Source: Plectrocnemia conspersa
Taxonomy: Eukaryota > Arthropoda > Insecta > Trichoptera > Polycentropodidae
Assembly (NCBI GenBank): GCA_009617715.1
Contig: VTFK01000510.1
Coordinates: forward strand, 310,001-374,000
Length of the DNA: 64,000 bases
Direction of reading: 5' to 3'
Shown here: one piece after another, positions 62,826 through 64,000 of the stretch
Layout of the letters: every line of letters begins with the position of its first letter
How positions within the stretch are numbered: the first letter of the stretch is position 1
Made by a program: the position numbers and the translations under genes
The notes under the pieces: model-generated
Told to the model about the DNA's origin: nothing
Databases searched by the model: none
The model's input: the letters and a program-made list of their open reading frames with translations, nothing else

Positions 62826-64000
62826 CTGAAAATGGTTTAATGTTACTATTAGTAAATAACAAATTGGAAAAATATACATTGAATATTTAAACTACATATC
62901 AATCTCACTGAGTTGCTTGAATTTTAAAACATATGTATAATTTTGAATAACTAGTATAATAAAAAAAGGCATAGACATACTGTTTACATATTATATATTT
63001 AATGAATTTGCTGATCAAAGAAGTAGCAAATAAATATGATTTAAAAAGAGATTCAAAATCAAAACACAAAAAGAAAAGCAAAGATTGGAGCAAAATAAAA
63101 TATCTAGAACTAAAATTCAATTGACGTTTCGGTCGACATCCACCACAAAAAAAAACACAGTGAAAAAGATCTTCCTGTGCGACTTAATTTTTAAAAACAA
63201 GCATTATCGTCGATGTTGATTTACAAATTGGTAAAACTGTCAGAAATAAATACTGATAATACCAGAGTATTTCTGAAAAGATGATAAATATATGTATGCA
63301 GGGTTTTTTTTAAGCAAAAAAGATGCCAGAACTCACTTCTTTTCAAGCATTTAATTAAAAAAATTATACTCAAATATCATTTAAACTAAATTTAAAGCAG
63401 CAATATGTATAAGTTACATTTTTTGACTGGTGAAAGATTCTGGATTTTGCAAACATTTAATTAATAACATCAATGTCTGGTTTTTTCGATTATATAATTT
63501 TCTTTAATTGCCCAATTGATATTTTCGAATCGTTTTAACAGAAAATTTAAGACCCCTTTGTTAATCAATAATAATCGTGAGACAATTGTCAATAACAGCT
63601 GTTGCCACTTTACAAAAACAAAATACTAAAAAACCTTTTGAATTATCGATAAAGAAAAATGGAAATCGTTTTGCATTCTGCTGATTCTCATGCGTAATTT
63701 TTTCTTATCGGAACGGATTCTTAGATTACCAAAGCAAAAATAAAGCCGCCGGCCGGTTAGAGTAGCATAAAATCGCAAAAATTGTAGGTTTCTTTTTGTT
63801 AATTTATTAAAAATTCCGAGGAAGTATGCATTTTTTTAAACATCTGCCACGAACACCTTCGGAAAAGCTTATTATCTGAGTGTCTTTCTTTATTATTAAG
63901 CAAAAATAAGTGTTAAAACGTTGTAAACAATTTTTCGTCATTTCCAGACCTCTAGTAAAACCTTCCAAGAAGTATGCAGCGTTATAAAAAGGCAGTGGTT
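62826..64000. other. Intron or 5' region of the carboxypeptidase gene
   Basis: AT-rich. No exon with a signal peptide could be recognised on the minus strand up to the window edge. A GC-richer CCGCCGGCCGGTTAGAG patch lies near 63750. Confidence 0.4.

Noticed and set aside
1..64000. CRISPR arrays, operons, prokaryotic signals
   Set aside because: The window is eukaryotic (spliced genes); no regularly spaced repeats were seen.

Overview
The window looks like AT-rich nuclear DNA from an insect. The genes have short GT-AG introns, long AT-rich spacers and AATAAA poly(A) signals, and the best family matches are insect proteins (an Eip63F-1-type EF-hand protein, an insect SLC7 transporter, a single-domain metallocarboxypeptidase). 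I cannot fix the insect order from sequence alone.

Layout, left to right. At 0.9 kb there is a possible unrecognised terminal coding exon (+). At 3.1-5.1 kb are the last three exons of an Eip63F-1-like EF-hand gene (+). At 8.1-8.9 kb is a complete three-exon complex I subunit NDUFA6 gene (+). From 8.9 to 23.8 kb there is no recognisable gene, only degenerate SINE-like and other repeats. At 23.9-27.6 kb is a complete eleven-exon cationic amino acid transporter (SLC7/CAT, 595 aa, +). At 28.2-34.4 kb is a repeat cluster: a 3.77-kb LTR retrotransposon on the minus strand with identical 93-bp LTRs and a 5-bp target duplication, several LTR-like repeats, and a 383-bp hAT-type element with an 8-bp target duplication. 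From 34.7 to 56.1 kb is the gene for replication factor C subunit 5 (RFC5/RfC3, 328 aa, +). Its 16.6-kb fourth intron contains a whole RAB28-like GTPase gene on the same strand, a hAT transposase remnant split by another hAT element, and several repeat copies. A RAB28 intron holds a broken non-LTR retrotransposon, and a later RFC5 intron holds a broken pogo/Tigger element. From 56.7 to 62.8 kb on the minus strand is an M14 metallocarboxypeptidase (carboxypeptidase M/D type). Its 5' exon lies beyond the window, and it has three candidate last exons, all in the same phase.

The host genes do not form one pathway. They are an ordinary set: calcium sensor, respiratory chain, amino acid uptake, replication clamp loader, small GTPase and prohormone-type carboxypeptidase. 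Exon boundaries were chosen by hand from GT/AG sites and checked by reading-frame arithmetic. Every multi-exon model given as complete keeps one open frame. The most informative findings are the same-strand nesting of RAB28 inside RFC5, the three carboxypeptidase tails, and the recent but integrase-deleted LTR element.
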